Source: Bacteroidaceae bacterium (lineage in GTDB: Bacteria; Bacteroidota; Bacteroidia; Bacteroidales; Bacteroidaceae). Taken from it: 64,000 nt of DNA. Below the pieces are notes generated by a model. The model was not told the DNA's origin, did not search any database, and saw only the letters and a list, made by a program, of their open reading frames with translations. This document shows, in pieces, positions 25,920 through 34,337 of the stretch. Both the position numbers and the translations under genes were made by a program. The DNA lies in assembly GCA_017470425.1 (NCBI GenBank), contig JAFUYT010000004.1, forward strand, positions 50,496 to 114,495. Reading direction: 5' to 3'. Every line of letters starts with the position of its first letter. The first letter of the stretch is position 1.

Positions 25920-26744
25920 TTAACGGTTGAAGTAGTAAGACAGAGTCAGACGAACCTGGTTGCCCCAAGCGCCCTTGCGAGCCTTCATGCTATCCCATGC
26001 AGCAGCACCAGCCTGGTTTGTGGGGATGCCAATGGCAGCGAGGTTGGGGAGCTGAGCAGCGTCAGCGGTGTAGGTGACGATGGCATCGGTGTCATTGTCG
26101 GGCTTGAAGCTGTTGCGGGTCTTCAGAGCGCCATCCCATACGGTGCTGATACCATACTCAAGGCCGAGAGCCAGAGGCAGACGAGCGATGAAAGCCTGGA
26201 GGCCGATGAAAGCGCCGGCACCGAACTGCACGTTGCGGTTACGAGCGTTCTGATAACCTTTCTGACCGTCAACATCCCAATTGGTGGTGACGTTCTGACG
26301 ACGCCAACCTACGATACCCTCGATACCAGCATACACGTCGAGCAGGTTGCTCTTGGTGAAGTGATAAGCGAAACCGGGACGGAACTGGTTGTCAGCGTTC
26401 ACCCACTTTGTCTTCTGAGTCTCTTCGACAACGCCCTTGTCAGCGTTAGCATCCATGCTGCCAGAGAAGCTCTCGCGCTGCTTCCAGAACTTCATGCCCA
26501 GACGGAGCTCGAAGTTGTCGGTAGCCATGTACTTCAAGTTCACAACAGGGATAGCGTGGAAAGCGCCCGTGTTGGGGAGATCCTGGAACAGGTCGGTTTC
26601 AGCACCGATGTAAAGACCATAGGTACCAGCGGTAGGACGGTTACCCGTAGTGTACTTCTTTGCAGAAGGAGCACCCTCAGAGATTTGAGCAGATGCGGTC
26701 AGGGCAAAGCAAGCCATGAGGGCAGAGAAAAGAATCTTCTTCAT
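25920..26744 (-). CDS. BT1926-family outer-membrane beta-barrel protein
   Basis: 274 residues: signal peptide (MKKILFSALMACFALTASAQ), then alternating amphipathic strands (GLYIGAETDLF, FELRLGMKF, RPGFAYHF, VQFGAGAFIGLQAF, LALGLEYGI) ending VRLTLSYYFNR with a terminal aromatic pattern suitable for BamA insertion. Matches the BT1926-type barrel proteins of Bacteroides. Function unknown; probably a small porin-like or structural protein. A -7 box is 68 bp upstream. Even codon use suggests high expression. Confidence 0.8.
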   Translation of the reverse strand: MKKILFSALMACFALTASAQISEGAPSAKKYTTGNRPTAGTYGLYIGAETDLFQDLPNTGAFHAIPVVNLKYMATDNFELRLGMKFWKQRESFSGSMDANADKGVVEETQKTKWVNADNQFRPGFAYHFTKSNLLDVYAGIEGIVGWRRQNVTTNWDVDGQKGYQNARNRNVQFGAGAFIGLQAFIARLPLALGLEYGISTVWDGALKTRNSFKPDNDTDAIVTYTADAAQLPNLAAIGIPTNQAGAAAWDSMKARKGAWGNQVRLTLSYYFNR

Positions 26745-26811
26745 TTTTTGTTTTTCTTTAATGGTTAATAATTAAGAAGAATGAATAAAGTTTATTTTTC
26801 TAAATGCGGTG

Positions 26812-26819
26812 CAAAGATA
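26812..26819 (-). promoter_or_regulatory. -7 box of the BT1926-like gene
   Basis: TATCTTTG on the minus strand, 68 bp before the start codon. The rest of the AT-rich gap to 26973 shows no other feature. Confidence 0.55.
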
Positions 26820-26973
26820 GGGCGTTTTTTGTTAAGAGATACGATACTTTATGTTAATAAATATTAAACATAGAAAGAAATGACGCATTTTCGGGCTTGA
26901 AATCTTAAAATATCGTCGTTCTCTCTTAAATTATGTCCGATTTGTCGGCACACCCCTGATCTATGCAGAAATG

Positions 26974-28026
26974 TTAACAGCCCTTAATGCGCAGGATGGC
27001 GGACATCTGCTGCTGCACTTCACGTGCCTTCTCGCCGGCGACGGCGGCGAAGCGCTCGCTGCTGTCGGCATAGATGATGGCGCGGGAGGAGTTCACGATG
27101 AGGCCGCAGTGGTCGTTCCAGCCGTACTCGCACACCTCTTCCAGGCTGCCGCCCTGGGCGCCGATGCCGGGGACGAGGAGGAAGTGGTCGGGGGCGAGGC
27201 GGCGGATGTCGGCGAAGGCGCTGCCTTGGGTGGCGCCGACGACGTACATGAGGGAACCGGCGCCCCCCTCCAAACCTCCCCGAGGGGAGGCTTTCTTCTC
27301 CCACTCCTGACTTTTCAGAATGACTTGCTCAAAGAGGCGAAGCCCCTCTCCCCGCTCCCCCCGTGGGGGGGAGGGCCGCAAAGCCGTGTGATCCTTTTCC
27401 CCAGAGGATAGGGAGTCCTCCCCCCCACGGGGGGAGTTAGAGAGGGGCTTCTTCTGAAAGTCCTCACTCCCCTTGTTGCTCGTCAGGGCAAGCAGGATGA
27501 CCCATTTGCCGGGGTAGCCGAGGAAGGGGGTGACGCTGTCCTCGCCCATGTAAGGGGCGACGGTGACGGCATCGACGTCCAGCTCCTCGAAGAAGGTGCG
27601 GGCGTAGAGCTTCGAGGTGTTGCCGATGTCGCCGCGCTTGGCGTCGGCGATGATGAACTGGTCGGGGTACTGTTCGCGGATGTACTTCACGGTCTTCTCG
27701 AAGGCCATCCACCCTTTCACGCCGTGGGCTTCATAGAAGGCGAGGTTGGGCTTGTAGGCGATGCAGTAGGACGCGGTGGCGTCGATGATGGCTTTGTTGA
27801 ACTCGAAGATCGGGTCGAAGCCGGGCTCCTTCGCCGCCCGCTCCACCAGGAACTGCGGCACCTTCTGCAGGTCGGTGTCTAAGCCTACGCACAGGAAGCT
27901 CCGCTTGCGGAGGATCTTGTCAAATAAAGACCCACCCCCGACCCCTCCCGTGAGGGAGGGGAGGGGCTGGCGCGATGTATGGTTGTTAGATTCCATGTGA
28001 CTTTGTTCTATCATGTTTGGTTTCAT
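26974..28026 (-). CDS. pyrF: Orotidine 5'-phosphate decarboxylase with repeat-derived insertions
   Basis: Last step of UMP synthesis. Catalytic motifs are intact: FLCVGLDTD (about 44-52), [18 protein letters not shown] with the Lys/Asp pair (about 125-135) and PGIGAQGG near the end. Length is 350 against about 275 in Bacteroides relatives. The excess is an N-terminal extension reading [14 protein letters not shown], an insertion at about 193-229 (111 bp, with [10 protein letters not shown] and [10 protein letters not shown]) and a short one reading [12 protein letters not shown] (about 246-257), all encoded by GC-rich palindromic elements. No Met lies between the N-terminal element and [12 protein letters not shown], so the element must be translated. 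Met5 and Met11 (27996) are alternative starts. The order prfA-pyrF is conserved. Confidence 0.93.
   Translation of the reverse strand: MKPNMIEQSHMESNNHTSRQPLPSLTGGVGGGSLFDKILRKRSFLCVGLDTDLQKVPQFLVERAAKEPGFDPIFEFNKAIIDATASYCIAYKPNLAFYEAHGVKGWMAFEKTVKYIREQYPDQFIIADAKRGDIGNTSKLYARTFFEELDVDAVTVAPYMGEDSVTPFLGYPGKWVILLALTSNKGSEDFQKKPLSNSPRGGEDSLSSGEKDHTALRPSPPRGERGEGLRLFEQVILKSQEWEKKASPRGGLEGGAGSLMYVVGATQGSAFADIRRLAPDHFLLVPGIGAQGGSLEEVCEYGWNDHCGLIVNSSRAIIYADSSERFAAVAGEKAREVQQQMSAILRIKGC
27261..27293 (-). repeat. Palindromic element inside pyrF (small)
   Basis: CCTCCCCGAGGGGAGG core within CCCCCCTCCAAACC...; adds [12 protein letters not shown] between EWEKK and [10 protein letters not shown], where relatives have a few residues. 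Confidence 0.75.
27340..27450 (-). repeat. REPIN-like inverted doublet inside pyrF, 111 bp in frame
   Basis: Ends are inverted repeats: AAGCCCCTCTCcccgct... at the left and ...GAGAGGGGCTT at the right, each arm with its own CCCCCCGTGGGGGG palindrome. 111 bp is 37 codons, no stop in the pyrF frame. Same element type as in aroE (36685) and truA (49158). Confidence 0.85.
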
Positions 28027-28128
28027 CTTAGTTATGCTAATAATTCGTCTATTAAGATTTCTTTAACCCTATTCCGCTACAATCCGGAGGCTCTCCCCTC
28101 CCTCACGGGAGGGGTCGGGGGTGGGTCT
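27928..28128. repeat. REPIN-like inverted doublet spanning the pyrF start
   Basis: Arms 27928-27966 and 28093-28128 are perfect inverted repeats over 36 bp (AGACCCACCCCCGACC..., each with CCTCCCGTGAGGGAGG). The pyrF start codon lies between them; the left arm is translated as its N-terminus. A decayed third arm (GGGGTTGGGTCTGGGG) follows at 28138. Confidence 0.88.
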
Positions 28129-28156
28129 GAGGGATCGGGGTTGGGTCTGGGGGGCT

Positions 28157-29272
28157 TCACAATGCCGATTCCTTCAGGCGTTCCGCATTCTCGGCCACCG
28201 TGAGGCGGTCGATGCACTCCTGGATGTCGCCGTCCATGAAGGCGGCGAGGTTGTAGATGGTGTAGCCGATGCGGTGGTCGGTGATGCGGCCCTGCGGGTA
28301 GTTGTAGGTGCGGATCTTGGCGGAGCGGTCGCCGGTGCTGACCATCGTCTTGCGGCGCGCGGCGATGTCGTCGATGTACTTCTGGTGCTCCTTGTCATAT
28401 ATAAAGGTACGCAGGCGCGCGAGCGCGCGTTCTTTATTTTTTGGTTGGTCACGTGTCTCGGTACACTCGATGAGGATCTCCTCCGTCTCGCCCGTGTTCG
28501 GGTTCGTCCACATGTAGCGGGCGCGCACGCCGGACTCCACCTTGTTCACGTTCTGTCCGCCGGCGCCTTGGCTGCGGAAGGTGTCCCATTTGATGGCGCC
28601 CTCGTTGATCTCCACGTCGAACTCCTCCGCCTCGGGTAGCACGGCGACGGTGGCGGCGGAGGTGTGTACGCGGCCCTGCGTCTCGGTGACCGGCACGCGC
28701 TGCACGCGGTGCACGCCGCTCTCGTATTTCATTGTGCCATAGACCTTCTCTCCCGTCACCGAGAAGATGATCTCCTTGTAGCCGCCCGCGGCACCCTCGG
28801 TGAAGCTCGACACGGCAATCTTCCAGCCCTTCGTCTCGCAGTACTTCGAGTACATGCGGAACAGGTCGCCCGCGAAGAGAGCCGCCTCGTCGCCGCCCGT
28901 GCCGCCGCGGATCTCCATGATGACGTTCTTGTCGTCCTCGGGGTCGGCGGGGATGAGCAACAGCTTGATGTCCTCCTCGAGCTGTGGAATGCGCTCCTGT
29001 GCGGCGTTGAGCTCCTCGCGCGCCATGTCGCGCATCTCGGCGTCGTCCTCGGTGGCGAGCATCTCCTTGGCTTCCTCGATGGTGGTGAGCGTCTGGACGT
29101 ACTCGGCGCGCTTCCTGACGATGGCGCCCAGGTCCTTGTATTCCTTTGTCAGCTTGACGTAGCGTCGCTGGTCGGCGATGACGGCGGGATCCGTGATGAG
29201 CGTCCCCACCTCCTCGTAGCGGCTCACCAATCCCTCAAGCCTCTCTAACAGTTCGTTGTTCTCTATTGCCAT
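28157..29272 (-). CDS. prfA: Peptide chain release factor 1
   Basis: Reads UAA/UAG and triggers peptide release. 371 residues. The stop-codon recognition tripeptide is PVT (in [15 protein letters not shown], about 185-200) and the catalytic GGQ is in [15 protein letters not shown] (about 240-250). Start [14 protein letters not shown] at 29272 matches homologues; the frame is open 46 codons further upstream but that stretch covers the -7 box and the opposite promoter. pyrF follows on the same strand, with a REPIN-like element between. No programmed frameshift is expected or seen. Confidence 0.97.
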   Translation of the reverse strand: MAIENNELLERLEGLVSRYEEVGTLITDPAVIADQRRYVKLTKEYKDLGAIVRKRAEYVQTLTTIEEAKEMLATEDDAEMRDMAREELNAAQERIPQLEEDIKLLLIPADPEDDKNVIMEIRGGTGGDEAALFAGDLFRMYSKYCETKGWKIAVSSFTEGAAGGYKEIIFSVTGEKVYGTMKYESGVHRVQRVPVTETQGRVHTSAATVAVLPEAEEFDVEINEGAIKWDTFRSQGAGGQNVNKVESGVRARYMWTNPNTGETEEILIECTETRDQPKNKERALARLRTFIYDKEHQKYIDDIAARRKTMVSTGDRSAKIRTYNYPQGRITDHRIGYTIYNLAAFMDGDIQECIDRLTVAENAERLKESAL

Positions 29273-29296
29273 GTCGTTGATATGCTTTTTGCGGTG

Positions 29297-29304
29297 CAAA
29301 GGTA
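29297..29304 (-). promoter_or_regulatory. -7 box of prfA
   Basis: TACCTTTG on the minus strand, 25 bp before the prfA ATG. Confidence 0.6.
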
Positions 29305-29350
29305 CGCAAAAAAGATAAATTATCAGAGATATCGCACATTTTTTCCTCTT

Positions 29351-29385
29351 TTTGTGTATGGAATAAAAGAATATGCGTATATTTG
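29351..29385 (+). promoter_or_regulatory. Promoter of the DUF4595-like gene
   Basis: TTTG (29351) and TATATTTG (29378-29385) with a 23-bp spacer, slightly longer than consensus; 44 bp before the ATG at 29430. Divergent to prfA. Confidence 0.55.
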
Positions 29386-29429
29386 CAGCGCAAAAGAATA
29401 CACTAATCATTTATAATTTTCAATCACTT

Positions 29430-30287
29430 ATGAAACACATCAAGTTTTTATCTTTAGCGCTCATGGCAGCCGCTTTGCTCGGAACCGCTTATTCTTGCAG
29501 CAAAGACGAACCTACTAAGGAAACGATTAAGGAAGGTTCTGGTGTAGCCATCCATTCCATCTTTGACAAGAATGGAAATGCGGTGCAATTATCGAAGGTG
29601 GAGGGCTCCCAAACGTATGACTATTATTATAACAATGCTGGCAAGCTCTCCAAGATTATCTGGACGCTCAGCAATGGTAGCACGGCCAAGCCTACTTATC
29701 TGGATGCTCCCTTCACGGTGACCTACAGCTCCACGAATAACGGAACGACTGAGAAAGAAACGCTCACAATTAACACCACGGCTTCCGGTCTGGTGAAGTC
29801 ATATACGTCGGTTCAGAGCCAGTATGACAATCAAGGTAGTACCAATGGAACGTTGACTGAAACGGTGGAATGTACGTATAATGCCAGCGATCAACTAACG
29901 TCCATGGTTATTAACCAAAATGCGAACGCTCGTATTGGCGGCAGCGCGAGAGTGGGCACCTACTACTACAAGTTTGATCTGACGTGGGAAGATGGCAACC
30001 TGAAAAAGTGCACGCTGAAGCAATCCGAGAATGGCACGGAGAAGGCGGAACAGACAAAAGATAATTTCTACTATAGCTCGACCGACAACGCTGCGAAGAT
30101 GATGGGTATAGCCTTCTTCAACTCGGTCTTCGGCGGTTATATCGAATCATCTGAGATCTATCCTCTGATTCCCTTCGGCATCTTCGGTAAGGGTCCGGCC
30201 AAGCTGCCTTACGGCTGCAATCTGAAGAATGACGGCACCCTCCGCAGCGATGGCGCCTATACTTACAAATATAGCAATGATGACTAA
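29430..30287 (+). CDS. DUF4595-like lipoprotein
   Basis: 285 residues from MKHIKFLSLALMAAALLGTAYSC (lipobox TAYSC); an ATG 57 bp upstream lies inside the promoter. Repeated YD/YN-rich strands (TYDYYYNNAGKLSKIIW, VECTYNASDQLTSMV, YYYKFDLTWEDGNLKKCTL) form a beta-repeat pattern like DUF4595 (porin-like or RHS-like sheet) proteins, ending YTYKYSNDD. Surface-exposed role likely, function unknown. Its base composition is clearly less GC-rich than the neighbouring genes (many AAT/AAA codons), suggesting recent acquisition. Confidence 0.75.
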   Translation: MKHIKFLSLALMAAALLGTAYSCSKDEPTKETIKEGSGVAIHSIFDKNGNAVQLSKVEGSQTYDYYYNNAGKLSKIIWTLSNGSTAKPTYLDAPFTVTYSSTNNGTTEKETLTINTTASGLVKSYTSVQSQYDNQGSTNGTLTETVECTYNASDQLTSMVINQNANARIGGSARVGTYYYKFDLTWEDGNLKKCTLKQSENGTEKAEQTKDNFYYSSTDNAAKMMGIAFFNSVFGGYIESSEIYPLIPFGIFGKGPAKLPYGCNLKNDGTLRSDGAYTYKYSNDD

Positions 30288-30311
30288 TTCGAAGAACTGA
30301 AATACTCAACA

Positions 30312-30349
30312 AAGCAACGAGGTCGTGCCGCAGCACGACCTCGTTGCTT
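30312..30349. terminator. Bidirectional terminator between convergent genes
   Basis: A 17-bp perfect stem AAGCAACGAGGTCGTGC with loop CGCA, between the stop at 30287 (plus) and the fic stop at 30350 (minus). Confidence 0.88.
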
Positions 30350-31132
30350 CTAGAAGAGAAACAGCCCTAAGTGGGTGTTGTGGTGCTTTTGTGCCATCTC
30401 GCTCTCCATCCGCTTGATAGCCGTCTGGAAGAAGAAGGAGATGAGGAATTCGTCTGTTCCCTCGCTGCGGATTTGGCGCAGGGCGTTGATGTATGCGTCG
30501 CGCTCCTTGACGTCGATGATGACCAGCGGATGGCCTGCACGCAGGAGGATCCAGTTGGAGAGCAGACGGCCGGTGCGGCCGTTGCCGTCGCGGAAGGGGT
30601 GCAGGTATTCGAAGAAACCGTGGAAGCGGGCTGCGATGATCATCGGATGGATGTCCCGGGTGAGGGCCTCGGCGGTGGAGGCCATGAGCGCCGGCACTCG
30701 TGCCACCAATGTCTCGTGGTCGCCGAAGACGGTATCTCCGGCTGCCATGTCCCGGGTCGTATATTCGCCGGGGACGGCGCCGGGGGCACGATAGGAGAGG
30801 GTGTTTGCCGTCACCAGCCGGTTCGTCTCGCGGAGCAGTGTCTCGTCGAAGGGGACATCCAGATGGGTCGTCATGTAGCGGAACGCGCGGAAGTGGTCGG
30901 CCATCTCGGTACACTCGAGCAGCGAATGGCCGACGGGTACCATCGCCAGTCCCTGTTCCTTCAGGATGCGCGTGTCATCGACCGTGAAGGAGTTGCCCTC
31001 GATGGCGCAGGAGTGCGTCGAGAAGAGCACTTCGTGCCATTCCAGATAGTCCTCCGGCGCCATCTTCTTCATGATGCGCTGCTCGTACTCCTGGCGGGTG
31101 TGCTCGTATCGGTCTATTTCTTGCTCAAACAT
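30350..31132 (-). CDS. Fic-domain protein (AMPylase family) with N-terminal inhibitory motif
   Basis: Fic enzymes transfer AMP or related groups to Ser/Thr/Tyr of target proteins. The core motif HPFRDGNGRTGR (about 185-196) is complete with catalytic His. An inhibitory helix motif, S-x-x-x-E-G, occurs as SCAIEGN (about 45), as in class II self-inhibited Fic proteins. Length is 260 residues from MFEQEIDRYEH; an upstream in-frame ATG (31198) would start among 28-bp repeats and is less likely. No antitoxin gene is adjacent, consistent with built-in inhibition. It may modify host or own proteins; target unknown. Confidence 0.88.
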   Translation of the reverse strand: MFEQEIDRYEHTRQEYEQRIMKKMAPEDYLEWHEVLFSTHSCAIEGNSFTVDDTRILKEQGLAMVPVGHSLLECTEMADHFRAFRYMTTHLDVPFDETLLRETNRLVTANTLSYRAPGAVPGEYTTRDMAAGDTVFGDHETLVARVPALMASTAEALTRDIHPMIIAARFHGFFEYLHPFRDGNGRTGRLLSNWILLRAGHPLVIIDVKERDAYINALRQIRSEGTDEFLISFFFQTAIKRMESEMAQKHHNTHLGLFLF

Positions 31133-31155
31133 ATCTTCTATATGGTGAACTCCGT

Positions 31156-31225
31156 GTTCCTGTATCGAAAAGCAAACTCTGTGGGTTCTGTATCGCAAAG
31201 TAATTTCCTTGTTTCTATATCGAAA
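31156..31225 (-). repeat. Three direct repeats upstream of fic
   Basis: GTTCCTGTATCGAAAA, GTTCTGTATCGCAAA and GTTTCTATATCGAAA at 31156, 31185 and 31211; the TATCG cores are 28 and 27 bp apart. Their position 24-95 bp before the fic ATG suggests operator sites. Confidence 0.7.
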
Positions 31226-31266
31226 GAGGCGGACTTCCTTGTGGAAGCCCGCCTCGCTGTGGGTAG

Positions 31267-31341
31267 TAGGAACGATCGGGCTCGAACCGATGACCTCTTC
31301 AATGTGACTGAAGCGCTCTGAACCAACTGAGCTACGCTCCT
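31267..31341 (-). tRNA. tRNA-Val, anticodon CAC
   Basis: 75-nt cloverleaf: acceptor AGGAGCG/CGTTCCT, D arm GCTCAGTTGGTTCAGAGC, anticodon stem CTTCA/TGAAG with loop GTCACAT (U33, anticodon CAC) and T arm ATCGG-TTCGAGC-CCGAT. CCA is not encoded. The G at position 32 is unusual. It reads GUG codons. A -7 box lies 20 bp upstream; fic follows on the same strand. Confidence 0.88.
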
Positions 31342-31360
31342 ATCCTTGGGTTTGCGGCTG

Positions 31361-31368
31361 CAAAGGTA
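31361..31368 (-). promoter_or_regulatory. -7 box of tRNA-Val
   Basis: TACCTTTG on the minus strand, 20 bp before the tRNA 5' end. Confidence 0.5.
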
Positions 31369-31468
31369 CAACATTCTTTTGAAACAGCCATCGTTTTCTG
31401 CAATTTTTTTTGTTGTTTCTGCGGATTCGGTGTTTTTTTGAGGGCTTCCTGTCCAGAACGGCGATGCA

Positions 31469-32968
31469 TCAACCCTTCCACCAGCTGTCCTTCGTGTGGC
31501 AGAGGGCTTGCGCGATGCAGTTCATCGCTTTGCAGAATGGCACGTGGATGGGATCGTCTTTCCGGCGGAACAGAAAGCGCCAGGGTGTCACGAGGAGGAG
31601 GCGGCCGGCGGCGCAGGCGGCCAGCTTGTCAGCGGAGGGATGGTAGCGGTTGGTGAAGCCGTTGTCCTCGATGCGTACCACGGGGTAGCCCATGCCCAGG
31701 GCGGCATCGAGGATCTCTTGTTCGCCGCGGGCGATGCGGGGCGAGACGAGGATGGCACCGGCGGCTGCGGCCGCTAAGCAGCGCGCCTTCTGGGTGGGGA
31801 AGAGGGCGGCGTCCTTGCGGTGGCAGACGACGGGTAGCAGGCGGGCTGACAGCAGGTCGCGGTCGCCAAAGCTGTCACAGCTGATGCGCCCGTCGGTGAC
31901 AAGGAAGCGCTTCTGCAGATCCTCCCAGATGGCAGGGGTGAACTGGGTGGGGGCACAGACGCGGCGCAGATAGCCGCACATGGCGGGCAGGCTGACGGCT
32001 GTGTCGATGCCGCCGCGGCGTGGCATGAGGCTGGCGCGGTTCATGGTGCGCATGAGGCGGCTGCGCGGGTTGTTGCGGATATAGGCGCGCTGGGTCTCCA
32101 GCTGCGCCTCATCAACGGGGATGACATCGCAGTAGCCCGGCTCGAAGAGGGGCGGAAGGGAGGGGCGAGAGGGGGAGGGAAGGGGCTCGGCGATAGAAAC
32201 GCCGAGCGCTATCGGGGGGATGCTGGGCGGGGCGGCGGTGGTTGATTGCTGGGCGGTGGTTGATTGCTGGGCAGCGGTTGATTGCGGGGCGGTTGTTGAT
32301 AGCGGAGTGGCGGCTGTTGTTGGTTGTGGGGCAGCTGTTGTTGATTGTGGGGCAGCGGGTGTTGATTGTGGGGCAGCGGCTGTTGTTGGTTGTGGGGCAG
32401 CTGTTGTTGGTTGCGGGCCGGGTGTTGCTGGTTGCGGGGTGGCGGTGGTTTGTTGCGGGGCGGGTGTTCCGATAGCGGCAGGCGTTTTTATCGCCTGCGT
32501 TTCGGAGGCGGGGATGAGGCCGGTCATTTCCCAGTAGTGGCGGTTGCAGCCTTGCTTGAAGCCGGCGATGACGCGGCCCAGGTGGGTGCGCTGGCCGGCT
32601 TTGTTGAAGATGTCGCGGGTGGCGTGGAAGAGGATGTGGAGGTGCTCGGGCATGATGACATACTCATCGACTTCCAGCATCGGGTAGTGCTGCGGGATGC
32701 TGTGTAGCAGCTCCTGTTCCACCATCTGGCCGATGGGGGACAGGGCTACATGCGGGGCTTCGGCATCGCCGTCAGGCCTGCCAAGGTCGCCGCATACTCT
32801 CCCTAACGGCTGTCGCGGGTTTGCTGTGGATCTGTTGCCATCACCTCCCGTTTCCTGCCGAAAGGGCAGGTCGCGGGAGATGCTGATGGTGACATGAAAG
32901 TAACCGCGATAGCTGTACTCATGCGTGAAGCTGCGGCGCTTCATGCTGTGCTCCGTCGGGCTCTTCAT
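31469..32968 (-). CDS. REP-associated tyrosine transposase (RAYT), expanded, with a Rossmann-like C-terminal domain
   Basis: The N-terminal half is an IS200-like Y1/HUH nuclease: RGYFHVTISIS (about 20-30), the HUH motif in VIMPEHLHILF (about 105) and the nucleophile Tyr in QRAYIRNNPRSRL (about 290), the YIxxNP pattern of RAYTs. RAYTs are the known partners of REP/REPIN palindromes. Between the two motifs lies about 110 residues of Pro/Gln/Thr/Ala repeats absent from typical 165-residue RAYTs, ending in a family C palindrome (IALGVSIAEP). The C-terminal 200 residues (GAILVSPRIARGEQEIL, CAAGRLLLVTPW) look like a DprA/LOG-type nucleotide-binding fold found on Bacteroidetes RAYTs. Starts at 32968 or 32944, 19 bp after purM. 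Catalytic residues seem intact. Confidence 0.87.
   Translation of the reverse strand: MKSPTEHSMKRRSFTHEYSYRGYFHVTISISRDLPFRQETGGDGNRSTANPRQPLGRVCGDLGRPDGDAEAPHVALSPIGQMVEQELLHSIPQHYPMLEVDEYVIMPEHLHILFHATRDIFNKAGQRTHLGRVIAGFKQGCNRHYWEMTGLIPASETQAIKTPAAIGTPAPQQTTATPQPATPGPQPTTAAPQPTTAAAPQSTPAAPQSTTAAPQPTTAATPLSTTAPQSTAAQQSTTAQQSTTAAPPSIPPIALGVSIAEPLPSPSRPSLPPLFEPGYCDVIPVDEAQLETQRAYIRNNPRSRLMRTMNRASLMPRRGGIDTAVSLPAMCGYLRRVCAPTQFTPAIWEDLQKRFLVTDGRISCDSFGDRDLLSARLLPVVCHRKDAALFPTQKARCLAAAAAGAILVSPRIARGEQEILDAALGMGYPVVRIEDNGFTNRYHPSADKLAACAAGRLLLVTPWRFLFRRKDDPIHVPFCKAMNCIAQALCHTKDSWWKG
32186..32219 (-). repeat. Family C palindromic mini-element inside the RAYT gene
   Basis: CTCGGCG/CGCCGAG stem plus CGCTATCGGGGG tail; translated IALGVSIAEP. 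Same frame and orientation as the copies in purC and aroE. Confidence 0.8.
32224..32470 (-). repeat. Degenerate coding repeats in the RAYT gene
   Basis: About twelve 15-24-bp units based on TTGTTGATTGTGGGGCAGC, encoding variants of STTAAPQP. All keep the reading frame, indicating growth by in-frame slippage. Confidence 0.88.
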
Positions 32969-32987
32969 CGGTGGCTCACGGGAACGC

Positions 32988-34337
32988 TCAGTAGTGGAAC
33001 TCGCCGAACTCGCTGCGGATGGTGAGGCTGCGGGGGCCTTCTTCGATGTGGCCGACAACCTGGGCGTCGATGTGGAAGCTCTTGGAGATGGCGATGACGC
33101 GGTCGGCATCCTCGGGGCTGACATAGACCTCGAGGCGGTGGCCGCAGTTGAAGACCTTGTACATCTCGCTCCAGTCGGCGCCGCTCTCCTCGGCGATGAT
33201 GCGGAAGAGGGGCGGCACGGGGAACATGTTGTCTTTCACGACGCGGCAGTTGTCGCCCACGAAATGCAGCACCTTCGTCTGGGCGCCGCCAGTGCAGTGC
33301 ACCATGCCGTGGATGCGGGGGCGGAGCTCATCGAGGAGGCGCCGGACGACGGGGGCGTAGGTGCGGGTGGGGGATAATACAAGTTTCCCGAGGGTAGCCC
33401 CCCGTGGCCCCCCGGTGGGGGGCGACTGTAAACTGCCTGTATTAACATCCCCCGCCGGGGGATTATAGGGGGCTCCATCCCCCGCCGGGGGATTATAGGG
33501 GGCTCCATCCCCCACGGGGGGAGTTAGAGAGGGGCTATCTGTCAGCTTGTATTTACCGCTATACACCAGCTCCTCGGGGACGGCGTGGTCGTAGGTTTCG
33601 GGGTAGCGCTCGGCGAGGTACTTGCTGAAGACGTCGTGGCGGGCGGAGGTGAGGCCGTTGGAGCCCATGCCGCCGTTGTACTCGTGCTCGTAGGTGGCCT
33701 GTCCGAAGCTGGCGAGGCCCACGATGACGTCGCCCAGGCGGATGTTGGCGTTGTTGATGACGTCGGCGCGGCGCATACGGCAGGTGACGGTGCTGTCCAC
33801 GATGATGGTGCGGACGAGGTCGCCCACGTCGGCCGTCTCGCCGCCCGTGCCGTAGATGCCGATGCCCATGTCGCGGAGCTCGGCCATGAGCTCGTCGGTG
33901 CCGTTGATGATGGCGGAGATGACTTCGCCGGGGATGAGCATCTTGTTGCGGCCTATGGTGCTGCTGACGAGGATGTTATCCACGGCGCCGACGCAGAGGA
34001 GGTCGTCGGTGTTCATGATGAGGGCGTCCTGCGCGATGCCTTTCCACACGCTGAGGTCACCCGTCTCGCGCCAGTAGGCGTAGGCGAGGCTCGACTTGGT
34101 GCCGGCGCCGTCGGCGTGCATGATGTTGCAGTATTCGGGGTCGCCGCCGAGGATGTCGGGGATGATCTTGCAGAAGGCCTGCGGGAAGATGCCCTTGTCG
34201 ATGTTCTTGATGGCTGCGTGGACGTCCTCTTTGGCGGCGGAGACGCCACGGGAGAGGTAGCGGGCAGAGGCAGACTCTCCCCCCGCCCTCCCTATCAGGG
34301 AGGGAGCAGTATCTGTTGTAATGTGGTTTTCTTTCAT
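32988..34337 (-). CDS. purM: Phosphoribosylformylglycinamidine cyclo-ligase-type protein with repeat-derived insertions
   Basis: AIR synthase of the purine pathway, Bacteroidetes type. Motifs: RGVSAAKEDVHAAI (about 29-42), HADGAGTKSSLAY (about 74-86), MNTDDLLCVGA, YGTGGETADVGD (about 166-177) and HCTGGAQTKVLH. 449 residues against about 390 in relatives. The surplus is the N-terminal [12 protein letters not shown] (element arm, translated because no Met follows before SRGVSA) and an insertion at about 267-315 ([17 protein letters not shown], with a 30-bp unit repeated). lemA precedes it, the RAYT gene follows 19 bp downstream. Confidence 0.93.
   Translation of the reverse strand: MKENHITTDTAPSLIGRAGGESASARYLSRGVSAAKEDVHAAIKNIDKGIFPQAFCKIIPDILGGDPEYCNIMHADGAGTKSSLAYAYWRETGDLSVWKGIAQDALIMNTDDLLCVGAVDNILVSSTIGRNKMLIPGEVISAIINGTDELMAELRDMGIGIYGTGGETADVGDLVRTIIVDSTVTCRMRRADVINNANIRLGDVIVGLASFGQATYEHEYNGGMGSNGLTSARHDVFSKYLAERYPETYDHAVPEELVYSGKYKLTDSPSLTPPVGDGAPYNPPAGDGAPYNPPAGDVNTGSLQSPPTGGPRGATLGKLVLSPTRTYAPVVRRLLDELRPRIHGMVHCTGGAQTKVLHFVGDNCRVVKDNMFPVPPLFRIIAEESGADWSEMYKVFNCGHRLEVYVSPEDADRVIAISKSFHIDAQVVGHIEEGPRSLTIRSEFGEFHY
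33391..33536 (-). repeat. GC-rich palindromic element inside purM, partly duplicated
   Basis: Contains two exact 30-bp units (33449-33478, 33479-33508; CCCCCGCCGGGGG core), a CCCCCGTGGGGG arm ending GTTAGAGAGGGGCT identical to the pyrF, aroE and truA element ends, and a diverged opposite arm. No stop in the purM frame. Confidence 0.82.

Noticed and set aside
26974-28026. pyrF as a pseudogene because of its length
   Set aside because: Frame is open throughout and all catalytic motifs are present; surplus length equals in-frame palindromic elements.
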